The notes: generated by a model not told the origin, from the letters alone. DNA of 64,000 nucleotides from Sphingomonadaceae bacterium (GCA_025359445.1 JANYGB010000051.1:124001-188000), one strand, 5' to 3'; positions 34,596 to 42,852 are shown, counted from the first letter of the stretch. Translations and numbers: made by a program.

Positions 34596-35696
34596 CTACC
34601 CCAGCCTGACCACCCAGCCATGCGGATCGGGCGTTTCGCCGCGCTGGATTGCGGTTAGCCGCGCCTTGAGTTTGCCGGTGAGTTGGCCGGGGCCGCCGCT
34701 GCCGATGGTAAACTCGCCGTCGTGGTCGGCGACTGTGCCGACGGGCGTAACCACCGCCGCGGTGCCGCAGGCGAACACTTCGACCAGCTTTCCCGAGGCG
34801 GCATCGGCGCGCCATTGGTCGAGGCTGTAGCGATCTTCGCGCACGGTCAGTCCTTCGTCACGGGCGAGCATTATCAGGCTGTCGCGGGTAACGCCCGGCA
34901 GGATCGTGCCGGTCAGCGGGGGGGTCAGCAGAGTGCCGTCTTCGAAGACGAAGAACAGGTTCATGCCGCCCAGTTCCTCGACCCATTTGTGCTCCGCCGC
35001 ATCGAGGAACAACACCTGATCGTGACCGCGTTCGAAGGCTTCCTTGGTCGGGACCAAGCTGGCTGCATAATTGCCGCCGCATTTGGCCGCGCCGGTGCCG
35101 CCGGGCGCCGCGCGGGTATAGTCCGAAACCCAGATCGACACCGCTGATGCGCCGCTTTTGAAATAGTTGCCCGCCGGGCTGGCGATAACGATGAATTTGT
35201 AGCTCTTGGCTGGACGCACGCCAAGGAACGCCTCGGTCGCGATCATGAACGGGCGCAGGTATATTGTGCCGCCTTCAACTTCGGGGAACCAGTCGCGGTC
35301 CATCGCAACCAGTTCCTCGATTGCGGCGAGGAACAGTTCGGGCGGCAGTTCTGGCATGGCGAGCCGCTGTGCCGACGCGTTGAGCCGTGCGGCGTTGGCT
35401 TGGGGCCGGAACAGCGCCATCGAGCCGTCGGGGTGGCGATAGGCCTTGAGCCCCTCGAATATTTCCTGCGCGTAATGCAGCACCGATGCGGCGGGATCGA
35501 GCATGATTGGGCCATAAGGGACGACCGCGGGATCATGCCAGCCAAGCTCTTCGGACCAGTCGATCGTGACCATGTGATCGGTGAAGGCGGCACCGAATCC
35601 GGGGTTGGCCAGAATGTTCGCGCGCACCTCGGCCGAACGCGGGGCGGGGTTGGCGGTGTGCGCAAAGCGCGTGGCGGGCTCGGCCAGACTTGCCAT
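34596..35696 (-). CDS. ilvE: Branched-chain amino acid aminotransferase
   Basis: PLP fold-type IV aminotransferase that interconverts branched-chain 2-oxo acids and valine, leucine and isoleucine. It has 366 aa, the long BCAT form. The cofactor lysine is Lys205 in AAKCGGNYAASL; other family blocks are LHYAQEIFEGLKAYR (74-88), YLRPFMIATEAFLGV and EELGGMNLFFVFEDG, ending EVFACGTAAVVTPVG. Start ATG 35696. An unusual small-ORF/terminator module lies about 280 nt upstream in the transcription direction. leuB is nearby (39.4 kb), though on the other strand. Confidence 0.95.
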   Translation of the reverse strand: MASLAEPATRFAHTANPAPRSAEVRANILANPGFGAAFTDHMVTIDWSEELGWHDPAVVPYGPIMLDPAASVLHYAQEIFEGLKAYRHPDGSMALFRPQANAARLNASAQRLAMPELPPELFLAAIEELVAMDRDWFPEVEGGTIYLRPFMIATEAFLGVRPAKSYKFIVIASPAGNYFKSGASAVSIWVSDYTRAAPGGTGAAKCGGNYAASLVPTKEAFERGHDQVLFLDAAEHKWVEELGGMNLFFVFEDGTLLTPPLTGTILPGVTRDSLIMLARDEGLTVREDRYSLDQWRADAASGKLVEVFACGTAAVVTPVGTVADHDGEFTIGSGGPGQLTGKLKARLTAIQRGETPDPHGWVVRLG

Positions 35697-35827
35697 GGGA
35701 ATCGGTTCCTTCGACTTTCGCTGCGCATCTTGTATGAAAGTTGCGTGATATGCAAGGCGGGGGCAATAATAACAAAGACACTATTTCGCTTTACTGCATA
35801 CGCTGATTTGAAGGATTCTCCAAACCC

Positions 35828-35955
35828 AACCCCGTTTGTGGTGAGGAGGGACTGAGCGGAGCGAAAGCCTGTCTCGAACCACCGCACGCAACGCGTGATC
35901 CTTCGAGACGGCCTTCAGCCAGAAGCTTCAAGCCTCCTCAGGACGAGCGGGGTTT
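35828..35955. repeat. Intergenic inverted-repeat element upstream of ilvE
   Basis: The outer arms AACCCCGTTTGTGG and its imperfect complement CGAGCGGGGTT at the right end are linked by GAGGAGG/CCTCCTC. Inner arms GTCTCGAA and TTCGAGAC enclose ACGCAACGCGT. This resembles the scattered intergenic palindromes seen in sphingomonad genomes. It sits between the leader module and the ilvE start. Confidence 0.75.
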
Positions 35956-35978
35956 GAGGAATGGACGCAGCAAGCCCA

Positions 35979-36021
35979 AAAATGAGGAGGGCCGCTTCGG
36001 CTATGCCAGAAGCGACCCTCG
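35979..36021 (-). terminator. Strong rho-independent terminator upstream of ilvE
   Basis: On the minus strand GAGGGTCGCTTC pairs with GAAGCGGCCCTC (12 bp, one G-U) around a 10-nt loop, followed by CTCATTTTT. It is among the best terminators in the window, yet no ordinary gene ends directly before it. It ends a short unit that begins at the small ORF at 36132. Confidence 0.85.
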
Positions 36022-36030
36022 ACATGGTCA

Positions 36031-36084
36031 GCGGCCGGAAGTGCCGCTCACGAAACCTCTATCGCTGGTTTAGGTCAGCGATAA
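36031..36084 (-). promoter_or_regulatory. Two leader hairpins with alternative pairing to the terminator
   Basis: In transcription order, TATCGCTG pairs with CAGCGATA (36077-36084 with 36061-36068), a perfect 8-bp stem overlapping the small ORF's stop. Then AGCGGC pairs with GCCGCT (36044-36049 with 36031-36036). The downstream arm of the second hairpin (GGCCGCT, 36031-36037) is also exactly complementary to AGCGGCC in the terminator's 3' arm (35991-35997), so it could form an antiterminator. This arrangement is typical of attenuators; its regulation is inference. Confidence 0.6.
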
Positions 36085-36132
36085 TGCTCCGTTGTACGGA
36101 TTACCGACCCCTCTGCTGAACCATGAGACATC
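36076..36132 (-). CDS. Putative 18-residue leader or small protein
   Basis: A small open frame encodes MSHGSAEGSVIRTTEHYR. It is preceded 6 nt upstream by GAAAGGAGGTGACC (36134-36147), nearly full complementarity to the 16S rRNA 3' end, which is stronger than for any other gene I examined in the window. The stop codon lies in the first leader hairpin, and a strong terminator follows 55 nt later. There are no runs of branched-chain codons, so classical amino-acid attenuation of ilvE is not obvious. It may be a leader peptide, a small protein or part of an sRNA. I know no named homologue. Confidence 0.55.
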
Positions 36133-36325
36133 GGTCACCTCCTTTCACGCTGTTAGCCATTCGCCGACCAAAAAGCTGATCGACCGGACCGGAAGGCGAG
36201 GATCGCCGTACCGACCGCTGTGCACAGATGTGAGTCATTCTTGCCCGCAACACAAGTCTTGCAATGAAATAATTTGGTGTCAGGATCGGTGGTTCGGGCT
36301 GGCGAGATGCAGGCCCGTATTTGCG

Positions 36326-36874
36326 TCAGCGGCAATCCTCGATCACCCGGCTCAATTCGGGCCAGGCCGGGAGATACAGCGTCGGCAGCCCAGCAACCTC
36401 CAGCGTGAAGCGCCCGCGTGAAAAGGCGATCTGGTCAAGCAGGGCATCGCGCGGGGTGAGCCGGGCGGCGATCCAGCCGGGTTTTGCGGCAGTGGGGTCG
36501 CTGGTCAGCGGGCGCTGGCCAAAGGTGGTGCGGACCGTCATCGGTGTTCCGCCAGCGGCGTTGCCAGCGCGCGCCAGCAGGACGGTGCGGGTGGCCTGAT
36601 CGCACGTCAGCGTGGCGAGCGGCGCACCGGGCCGGCCGAAGCTGGCCACCGAATTTCCGCCCGTTACCAGCCAGCGCCAGTCGCCCGGGGTCTGGGCCGC
36701 GTCGCGCCAGTCAGCGGGCGGGGCAGGTGCCGGGCGCGGGGCCGGGGCGGGCCGCGGAACCGGGACCGGCACCGGCAACGGCTTTGGCACAGCGGCGCAA
36801 GCGGCGGCCAGCACAGCGAGCAGCGCAGCCGTGGCGGGGCGGATTGCCGCTTGAAAAGTCCGGTGAATTGCCAT
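36326..36874 (-). CDS. Hypothetical lipoprotein with Pro-rich linker
   Basis: 182-aa protein of unknown function. The N-terminus is a lipoprotein signal (ALLAVLAAAC, Cys about 26), followed by an unusual Pro/Val/Ala repeat linker (PVPVPVPRPAPAPRPAPAP). A globular domain of about 125 residues follows (DWRWLVTGGNSVASFGRPGAP, LTCDQATRTVLLARAG, LYLPAWPELSRVIEDCR). A longer in-frame extension is antisense to tlyA, so ATG 36874 is preferred. It is divergent from tlyA, whose start is only 30 nt away. The linker suggests the domain is held away from the membrane to span part of the envelope (inference). Confidence 0.78.
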   Translation of the reverse strand: MAIHRTFQAAIRPATAALLAVLAAACAAVPKPLPVPVPVPRPAPAPRPAPAPPADWRDAAQTPGDWRWLVTGGNSVASFGRPGAPLATLTCDQATRTVLLARAGNAAGGTPMTVRTTFGQRPLTSDPTAAKPGWIAARLTPRDALLDQIAFSRGRFTLEVAGLPTLYLPAWPELSRVIEDCR

Positions 36875-36904
36875 TGCCGCGCTTCTATGGAAGGAGGCGG
36901 CGCG

Positions 36905-37648
36905 ATGAGCAAGCCGCCTAAAATGCGCGCCGACCAGCTGCTGGTGGAGCGCGGTCTCGCCGAAAGCCGGACCCGCGCGCAGGCGCTGATCCTTGCGGGC
37001 ACAGTCTTTTCGGGCGAAACCAAGCTGGCCAAATCGGGCCAGACCCTGCCCGCCGATGCCCCGCTCGAGGTGCGCGGACGCGATCATCCGTGGGTTTCGC
37101 GCGGCGGGATCAAGCTGGCTCATGCGCTGGATGAGTTTGGGCTCGATCCTGCGGGCGGAACCGCGATGGATATCGGCAGTTCAACCGGCGGATTCACCGA
37201 TGTCCTTCTCAGCCGCGGCGCAAGCCACGTGTTTGCAGTCGATTCGGGGACCAACCAGCTCGCGTGGAAGCTGCGCCAGGATCCGCGCGTCACCGTGCTC
37301 GAACAGACCAGCGCGCGGATCCTCACCCCCGCGCAGATCGATCGCCCATGCGGCTGGGTGGTCTGCGATGCGAGTTTCATTTCGCTGACCAAGGTACTGG
37401 AAGTGCCGCTGAAACTGGCGGCGCCGCAGTGCCAGCTGGTCGCGCTGATCAAGCCGCAGTTCGAGGTTGGCCGGGGCGAGGTCGGCAAAGGCGGGGTGGT
37501 CCGCGATCCAGTGCTGCACGCCCGCGTTTGCGAGGAAGTGCGAGCCTGGCTCGAGGGCCAAAGCTGGCAGGTCAATGGCCAGACCGAAAGCCCGATCAAG
37601 GGGCCGGAGGGAAATGTGGAATTTCTGATCTGGGCCAGCCGTGGCTGA
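36905..37648 (+). CDS. tlyA: TlyA-family rRNA (cytidine-2'-O)-methyltransferase
   Basis: 247-aa protein with an N-terminal S4 RNA-binding domain (MRADQLLVERGLAESRTRAQALI, about 6-65) and an FtsJ-like Rossmann methyltransferase domain with SAM loop DIGSSTGGFTDVLL. Catalytic-region blocks are VCDASFISL and ALIKPQFEVGR. TlyA methylates C1409 of 16S and C1920 of 23S rRNA in Mycobacterium; some homologues are annotated as hemolysin A. ATG 36905 lies 7 nt after AGGAGG; other upstream ATGs are less well placed. A composite repeat begins 7 nt after the stop. Confidence 0.92.
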   Translation: MSKPPKMRADQLLVERGLAESRTRAQALILAGTVFSGETKLAKSGQTLPADAPLEVRGRDHPWVSRGGIKLAHALDEFGLDPAGGTAMDIGSSTGGFTDVLLSRGASHVFAVDSGTNQLAWKLRQDPRVTVLEQTSARILTPAQIDRPCGWVVCDASFISLTKVLEVPLKLAAPQCQLVALIKPQFEVGRGEVGKGGVVRDPVLHARVCEEVRAWLEGQSWQVNGQTESPIKGPEGNVEFLIWASRG

Positions 37649-37654
37649 ATCTGA

Positions 37655-37804
37655 GATCCTCTCCATTTTTGCGGAGCACAAATGGGGAGGTGGCAGTCGC
37701 TCTTGCGACTGACGGAGGGGTTTTGTTGCGCGACCTGATACCCCTCCGTCTCACTTTCGGTGAGCCACCTCCCCATTTGGCTTCGCAAAATGGAGAGGAT
37801 CTGA
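37655..37804. repeat. Composite palindromic element R3
   Basis: About 150-bp inverted repeat. The left half-unit starts AGATCCTCTCCATTT, continues AAATGGGGAGGTGGC, then a short variable hairpin and GACGGAGGGG. The right half-unit is its near-complement, ending AAATGGAGAGGATCT. Each half-unit contains a hairpin of CCTCTCCATTT with AAATGGGGAGG. It sits between tlyA and tspO. Confidence 0.88.
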
Positions 37805-37880
37805 GCGGTGACACGTTGCACAGCGCCGCGCGCCCCGCCACAGTCGGCGCAAGGTTCGCACTCCGATTCGAGGATCATTG

Positions 37881-38426
37881 ATGACTGGACTGGCATCTTC
37901 CGGCCAATTGCGCGCCGCGTTCCTGCGCTGGTCGCTGTTCGTGGTGCCTGCCGTGCTGTTCCTCGGGTTCTTCTCGGGGCAAATGGCGAACAGCGGCGCG
38001 GGCAACCCGTGGTTCTCCGATCTGGTCAAACCGTCGCTTTACCCGCCGCCGCAAGTGTTCGGGATTGTCTGGTCGCTGCTCTATGTGCTGATCGGGTTTG
38101 CTTTGGTGTTGGTGATTACGGCGCGCGGCGCGCCGGGGCGGCGGACTGCGATCATCGCGTTCGTGGTGCAGTTGCTGCTCAACCTCGCGTGGTCGCCGCT
38201 GTTTTTCGGCGCGCATCAGATGCTGCCCGCGCTGGTGCTGCTCGGCGTGCTCGATCTCGCTATCGTAGCCACCGTGATCCTGTTCCGCCGGGTCCGCCCG
38301 CTCGCCGCTGCAATGCTGCTGCCGTATCTGGCGTGGTGCCTGTTTGCGACGTTGCTCAATGCGCAGTTCTTGGCTGCGAACCCGGGTGGTCAGCCACCGC
38401 AAGTCGATGTCGCACTGCTCGATTGA
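37881..38426 (+). CDS. tspO: TspO/MBR family membrane protein
   Basis: Tryptophan-rich sensory protein/translocator homologue, 181 aa with five transmembrane helices (about 17-35, 58-80, 93-110, 118-137 and 148-166). Family motifs are WFSDLVKPSLYPPPQVFGIVW, LNLAWSPLFFG and YLAWCLFATLLNAQFL. TspO binds porphyrins and, in Rhodobacter, tunes tetrapyrrole-dependent gene expression in response to oxygen. The start ATG 37881 directly follows an in-frame TTG. It is separated from ubiK by only 39 nt. Confidence 0.91.
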   Translation: MTGLASSGQLRAAFLRWSLFVVPAVLFLGFFSGQMANSGAGNPWFSDLVKPSLYPPPQVFGIVWSLLYVLIGFALVLVITARGAPGRRTAIIAFVVQLLLNLAWSPLFFGAHQMLPALVLLGVLDLAIVATVILFRRVRPLAAAMLLPYLAWCLFATLLNAQFLAANPGGQPPQVDVALLD

Positions 38427-38465
38427 ACCCTTGAACCCGGCCACGCGAAGGTCCATCTAGCCGCC

Positions 38466-38720
38466 ATGCAAAGCGAAAACCCCCTGCTGGCCGATATTGC
38501 CAAGCTTTTGAACAGCGCCGCCGGAACCGTAGCCGGGATGGGCCGCGAGGCTCGCGATGCTGCGCGCGAACGGGTCAAGGAAGCGGTTGGCGGACTCGAA
38601 TTCGTCTCCCGCGAAGAGTTCGACGCGGTCAAGGACATGGCCGCCAAAGCGCGCGACGAAAACGAAGCGCTCAAGACCCGGCTCGCCGCGCTCGAAGTGA
38701 AGCTCGCCCAAAAAGGCTGA
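38466..38720 (+). CDS. ubiK: UbiK-family ubiquinone biosynthesis accessory factor
   Basis: 84-aa alpha-helical protein of the BMFP/UbiK family. The N-terminal amphipathic helix (NPLLADIAKLLNSAAGTVAGM) and C-terminal coiled coil (about 45-82, FVSREEFDAVKDM, LKTRLAALEVKL) match. UbiK assembles with UbiJ in the cytosolic ubiquinone-biosynthesis complex in E. coli. Alphaproteobacterial members are less studied, so the functional name is by homology. Confidence 0.85.
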   Translation: MQSENPLLADIAKLLNSAAGTVAGMGREARDAARERVKEAVGGLEFVSREEFDAVKDMAAKARDENEALKTRLAALEVKLAQKG

Positions 38721-38758
38721 CCTTGCCACGCGGGGCCTGACCCGGCACAGCCGGATCC

Positions 38759-39358
38759 ATGCAATTGCGCGCCTCTGCCATCGTCTGTTCGGTCCGCGCC
38801 AACGGTGAAACCGGCGCGGTTGCGCGGGTGCTGACGCGCAGCGCAGGCATGATTGCCGGCTATGTCGCGGGCGCGCGCGGGCGGGTGCTGCGCCCGGTGC
38901 TGATCCCCGGCAACCTGATCGAGATCGAGGCGCGCAGCAATAGCGATAGCCAGCTGCCATTCCTCCGCGCCGAACTGCTGACCAGCCGCGGCCCGTGGCT
39001 CGGCGAACCAATGGCCGCTGCCGCGATTGGCTGGGTCACCGCGCTGGTGGCGAGCACGCTGGCCGAGCGCCAGCCGTTTCCGATGCTTTACGATGGCTTG
39101 TGCGGGCTGCTGGATGCAGTGTGCAACGCTCCCTCAGCGCGCGGCTGGCTACCTGGGCTGATCGCGTTCGAGGCTTTGCTGCTGCGCGAGCTGGGTTACG
39201 GCGCCGAGCAGCCCGATCTGGCGGGCGCGGACCTCGCCGCATTGCTGGGCGCGTTCGATGCGCAAGGGGCGCGGCTGGCGCGCTATCCGCTTGCTGATAG
39301 CCGCACAGATGTTATGGGCGCGCGCGCCATGCTGCGCGAGCGGCTGGGCAAATTGTAA
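38759..39358 (+). CDS. recO: DNA repair protein RecO
   Basis: Loads RecA onto SSB-coated single-stranded DNA with RecR in recombinational repair. The 199-aa protein is shorter than E. coli RecO (242 aa) but keeps the OB-fold N-terminus ([37 protein letters not shown]) and the helical C-terminal domain. The zinc-cysteine cluster of some RecO proteins is absent. It follows ubiK by 38 nt on the same strand and precedes leuB by 13 nt. Confidence 0.9.
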   Translation: MQLRASAIVCSVRANGETGAVARVLTRSAGMIAGYVAGARGRVLRPVLIPGNLIEIEARSNSDSQLPFLRAELLTSRGPWLGEPMAAAAIGWVTALVASTLAERQPFPMLYDGLCGLLDAVCNAPSARGWLPGLIAFEALLLRELGYGAEQPDLAGADLAALLGAFDAQGARLARYPLADSRTDVMGARAMLRERLGKL

Positions 39359-39371
39359 GGGCGGGAAGAGC

Positions 39372-40415
39372 ATGAAAATAGCGGTTCTGGCCGGTGACGG
39401 CATCGGCCCTGAGGTGACCCGCGAGGCGGTGCGCGTCCTTGAAGCGCTGAGCCTGCCGGGCCTTGCGCTGACTTATGCCGATGTCGGCGGCGTGGCTTAT
39501 CACCGCACCGGCCACCCGCTGCCGCCCGAAACCTTAGAAATCGCGCGAAATTCGGATGCTATCCTGTTCGGCGCAGTGGGTGATCCGGCTTGCGACAGCC
39601 TGGAGCGGCACCTCCGGCCCGAACAGGCGATCCTGGGCCTGCGCAAGGAACTCGGGCTGTTCGCGAACTTGCGTCCGGCGCGTGTTTTCAAGGGATTGGA
39701 AGACGCTTCTGCGCTGCGACCTGAAGTTGCCGGTGCGATTGACCTGCTGATCGTTCGAGAACTCAACGGCGATGTGTATTTTGGCGAGAAGGGCATCCGC
39801 ACCCTGGCCGATGGCCGCCGTCAGGGCTGGGACATGATGTCCTATGCCGACGACGAAGTGCGCCGGATTGCCCACGTCGGGTTCAAGGCCGCACAGGGCA
39901 GGCGCGGCAAGCTGTGCTCGGTCGACAAAGCCAACGTGCTCGAAACCTCGCAGTTGTGGCGCGACGTGGTGTGCGAAGTTGCCGCCGAATACCCGCAAGT
40001 CGAGCTCAGCCATATGTATGTTGATAACGCCGCGATGCAGCTGGTTCGCAATCCGGGGCAGTTCGACGTGATCGTAACCGGCAACCTGTTTGGCGATATC
40101 CTGTCCGATCAGGCGAGCATGTGCGTCGGCTCGATCGGGCTGCTCGCTTCGGCATCGCTCAGCGAAGGCACGCTCGGGCTGTACGAACCAATCCACGGCT
40201 CCGCCCCCGATATCGCCGGACAAGGCAAGGCTAACCCGATGGCGACGGTGCTGTCCGCCGCGATGCTGCTGCGCCATTCGCTCGGGCTCGAGGCCAAAGC
40301 CGCGCAGGTTGAGGCGGCTGTGGCAAAGACTTTGGCCGACGGGGTGCGCGGCGCCGATCTTGGTGGTAGTCATGGCACTGTCGCAATCGGTGACGCGATT
40401 TTGGAGAGGCTGTAA
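39372..40415 (+). CDS. leuB: 3-Isopropylmalate dehydrogenase
   Basis: Oxidative decarboxylation of 3-isopropylmalate in leucine biosynthesis. The 347-aa protein has the signatures [42 protein letters not shown] and [29 protein letters not shown] 39372 follows GGGAAGAG. It is 1 nt before the downstream glycosyltransferase start, so the two are coupled. No leuA, leuC or leuD is visible in the window. Confidence 0.96.
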   Translation: MKIAVLAGDGIGPEVTREAVRVLEALSLPGLALTYADVGGVAYHRTGHPLPPETLEIARNSDAILFGAVGDPACDSLERHLRPEQAILGLRKELGLFANLRPARVFKGLEDASALRPEVAGAIDLLIVRELNGDVYFGEKGIRTLADGRRQGWDMMSYADDEVRRIAHVGFKAAQGRRGKLCSVDKANVLETSQLWRDVVCEVAAEYPQVELSHMYVDNAAMQLVRNPGQFDVIVTGNLFGDILSDQASMCVGSIGLLASASLSEGTLGLYEPIHGSAPDIAGQGKANPMATVLSAAMLLRHSLGLEAKAAQVEAAVAKTLADGVRGADLGGSHGTVAIGDAILERL

Positions 40416-40416
40416 C

Positions 40417-41541
40417 ATGACCATCCGCCTCGGCGTTGTCCTGCCGACCTACAACGAGCGCAAGAACCTGCGCGGCATGGTCGCGCGGCTCGACAAGGCG
40501 CTCCAGGGGATCGATTTCGAAGTTATCGTGGTCGATGACAACAGCCCCGACGGCACCTCGGATGAAGCACGCCAGATCGCGCAGGAAGACGGCCGGGTTC
40601 ACGTGATCCAGCGGATCGGGCGGCGCGGGCTGTCCTCGGCGGCGATCGAGGGAATGTGCGCCACCTCTGCGCCAGTCGTGGCGGTGATGGACGCCGATCA
40701 CCAGCATGATCCTGAACTGCTGGCGGGCATGCTCGCGGCGATCGAGGACGGAACGCATGACTTGTCCTACGCCAGCCGCTTTGCCGAGGGTGCCAGCACC
40801 GAAGCCTGGGGCCGGCCCGACCGGGTCAAGGCTTCCAGCTTCGCCAACCGCCTGGCCAACAAGGTCACCGGGATTGATCTCAGCGATCCAATGAGCGGTT
40901 ATTTCATGTTGCGCTCTGAAATTCTGCGCGCCGATGCGCACCGGCTGTCGGGAGTTGGCTTCAAGATATTGCTCGATATCCTCGCCACGGTCGAAGCGCC
41001 GCTCAGGATCAAGGAATTCCCGATGCATTTCGCTGCGCGCGCCGAGGGGGAGAGCAAGCTTGACCGCACCGTAGTGTTCGAATTCCTCGTCGGGTTGTAC
41101 GACAAGTGGCTCGGGCGGATCATCCCTACCCGCTTTGCGCTGTTTGCCACCGTTGGCGGCATGGGCGCGGTAGTGCATTTCAGCGTGCTTGCGGCAGTGC
41201 TGCACTTGCTTGGCGGGCAATACGCGGTGAGCGAATATCCCAACGAGAAGATTTTCATCACCGGCCAGACAGTGGCCGCGATGGTGGCGATGACATTCAA
41301 CTACGTGCTCAACAACGAGCTGACTTATGCTGACAAGCGCCTGCGCGGGTTCGGTCCGTGGCTGCGCGGCTGGGCGCAATTTGCCTTGACCAGCTCGCTT
41401 GGCATCCTGACCCAGATCGGGGTCGCGACCGCGCTGGTGCGCGTCGGGTTCCACGCTTATCCGGCCGCAGCCGTTGGCATCGTGCTGGCCTCGGTGTGGA
41501 ATTTCGCGCTGTCGAGCAAGTTCGTCTGGGGCAAGTACTGA
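40417..41541 (+). CDS. Dolichol-phosphate-mannose-type glycosyltransferase fused to GtrA domain
   Basis: 374-aa fusion. Residues 1 to about 230 form a family-2 glycosyltransferase (VVLPTYNERKNLRGMV, VVDDNSPDGT, VMDADHQHDPELL) like polyprenyl-phosphate mannosyl- or glucosyltransferases. Residues about 240-370 form a four-helix GtrA domain (FALFATVGGMGAVVH, MTFNYVLNNELTY, ending WNFALSSKFVWGKY), which is thought to assist flipping of the lipid-linked sugar. It begins 1 nt after leuB. About 100 nt of its 3' region recurs at 42587-42685 beyond the next gene. The product may feed the PMT-like transferase at 42.9-44.1 kb (inference). Confidence 0.93.
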   Translation: MTIRLGVVLPTYNERKNLRGMVARLDKALQGIDFEVIVVDDNSPDGTSDEARQIAQEDGRVHVIQRIGRRGLSSAAIEGMCATSAPVVAVMDADHQHDPELLAGMLAAIEDGTHDLSYASRFAEGASTEAWGRPDRVKASSFANRLANKVTGIDLSDPMSGYFMLRSEILRADAHRLSGVGFKILLDILATVEAPLRIKEFPMHFAARAEGESKLDRTVVFEFLVGLYDKWLGRIIPTRFALFATVGGMGAVVHFSVLAAVLHLLGGQYAVSEYPNEKIFITGQTVAAMVAMTFNYVLNNELTYADKRLRGFGPWLRGWAQFALTSSLGILTQIGVATALVRVGFHAYPAAAVGIVLASVWNFALSSKFVWGKY

Positions 41542-41603
41542 AAAAGACGCTACCCATGAGAATCTGAGCGGGGTGGGCAAACCAAAGTTCGGACAACACC
41601 CCC

Positions 41604-42566
41604 ATGCAGATTTCCAGATGGCTCCTGCCGGCGCTGAGTGCGGCTGCCGGGCCATTCAGCGCGAATGGCGCCCAGGCCGCTTCGGACAACGGTTTTGCAG
41701 TCGATCATGCCAAATATGCCAACCGGGCGGTTTTGCCTGATTTCACCGCCGCCGATTGCCCAACAAATCCGCGCGCACTGACCCAGATCAAGGGCAATCT
41801 CTATTGCCACACGACCGGGGCGGGTCTGGCCGTGCACAGCGGCTTGGTGCTGATCACCGCCGAAGGCGCGCTTGTGATTGATCCTGCCATGACATGCACC
41901 GCCGGCTGGTTGCGCGATGAAATTCGCCAGCGCTTCCATGTCGGCGTCAAATATGTCGTCTACACGCACGCTCATACCGATCACATCAGCGGCGCGCAGG
42001 TCTTCCAACGAGACGGTGCGATCGTAGTCGCCAATAAGCGGGCGCTTGAACCGATTGTCGGCGAAAAATTGCCGGCCGCATTGCCCGACCGCGTCTTCGA
42101 CAAGGACATGACAATTACCCTGGGCGGCGAGACCGTGCAGCTCCATTATGTCGCGCCGAGCCATTCGGACAGCCTGACCATGGTCCTGTTTCCCAAATAC
42201 AAGGCGCTGCAATGCACCGATGTCTGCCAAAGCAAGTCGATGCCTTACAACGACTTTCTCGATTTTTATTATCCGGGATGGATCGAGACGCTCGACTGGG
42301 TGGCGGCGCAAGATGTCGATGTGATCGACATTGGTCACTATTCACCTGGCACCAAGGCCGATGTTGTTGCCGAACGGGATTATATGGTTGACCTGCATCA
42401 GCAGGTTCTGGATCTTGCCCGGAACGGCCAGTCGTGGGACCAGCTATATCGCAATGTCCACTTCAGCGACCAGGTGAAGACCTGGACCGCATTCGATTCC
42501 ATGCACACGCTTAATGTCATGGGAATGTACCGGTGGGTCTCAAACCATCGCCGCGGCGAATGGTAA
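41604..42566 (+). CDS. Exported metallo-beta-lactamase-fold hydrolase
   Basis: 320-aa protein with a Sec signal (residues 1 to about 25) and a metallo-beta-lactamase fold. The zinc motif is THAHTDH (His122, His124, Asp126, His127), with further ligands suggested by YVAPSHSDSL and DIGHYSPG near residue 250. Closest in outline are the quinoprotein-relay or lactonase-like MBL proteins, not clinical beta-lactamases. It is flanked on both sides by copies of the glycosyltransferase 3' end, which suggests acquisition by recombination. The substrate is unknown. Confidence 0.87.
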   Translation: MQISRWLLPALSAAAGPFSANGAQAASDNGFAVDHAKYANRAVLPDFTAADCPTNPRALTQIKGNLYCHTTGAGLAVHSGLVLITAEGALVIDPAMTCTAGWLRDEIRQRFHVGVKYVVYTHAHTDHISGAQVFQRDGAIVVANKRALEPIVGEKLPAALPDRVFDKDMTITLGGETVQLHYVAPSHSDSLTMVLFPKYKALQCTDVCQSKSMPYNDFLDFYYPGWIETLDWVAAQDVDVIDIGHYSPGTKADVVAERDYMVDLHQQVLDLARNGQSWDQLYRNVHFSDQVKTWTAFDSMHTLNVMGMYRWVSNHRRGEW

Positions 42567-42586
42567 TAGGCGGCGGATGCGGGCAG

Positions 42587-42685
42587 TTGGCTTGGGCGGA
42601 TCATCCCGCCGCAGCGGTTGGCGTCGTGCTGGCTTCGGTGTGGAACTTCGCGCTGACGAGCAAGTTCGTCTGGGGTAAGTACTGA
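42587..42685 (+). pseudogene. Relic of the glycosyltransferase-GtrA 3' end
   Basis: About 99 nt resembling two separate parts of the gene at 40417-41541. The first 20 nt match the WLGRIIP region (41107-41128); then, after an internal deletion, the last about 80 nt match its end, encoding AAVGVVLASVWNFALTSKFVWGKY and a TGA. Differences from the intact copy are mostly synonymous third positions. The metallo-beta-lactamase gene lies exactly between original and relic. Confidence 0.8.
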
Positions 42686-42709
42686 GCTTAGATACCAATC
42701 GCATTCGCT

Positions 42710-42785
42710 CGTCATTGCGAGCGCAGCGAAGCAACCCAGAGTCGTGCGCGTGACTCTGGATTGCTTCGCTGCGCTCGCAATGACG
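42710..42785. repeat. REP-like perfect palindrome
   Basis: Two 34-nt arms (beginning CGTCATTGCGAGCGCAGCGA, and ending with its complement TCGCTGCGCTCGCAATGACG) differ at one base and are separated by 8 nt. It lies between the glycosyltransferase relic and the PMT-like gene. This form of palindrome is widely dispersed in bacterial genomes, including sphingomonads, and may serve as a transcription-end or RNA-stability element. Confidence 0.88.
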
Positions 42786-42852
42786 AAGCGTGGTGCCGAT
42801 GTTCAGACGTTACGATGAACTGCGGCTGCGAGGGCCAGGTTGCCCACCAAGC

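Noticed and set aside
36130..36150. Similarity of the plus strand (GGTCACCTCCTTTC) to the 3' end of 16S rRNA
   Set aside because: The match is limited to the anti-SD core, and no other 16S sequence surrounds it; the minus-strand reading as a strong Shine-Dalgarno with an ORF and terminator fits better.
35697..36325. IlvE leader as a classical branched-chain amino-acid attenuator
   Set aside because: The 18-codon peptide has just one Val and one Ile and no Leu, so ribosome stalling on these codons is not supported.
41604..42566. MBL-fold protein as a clinical-type beta-lactamase
   Set aside because: Only the generic HxHxDH zinc motif is present; the fold covers lactonases, glyoxalases and others, and the sequence lacks specific B1/B3 features that I could recognise.
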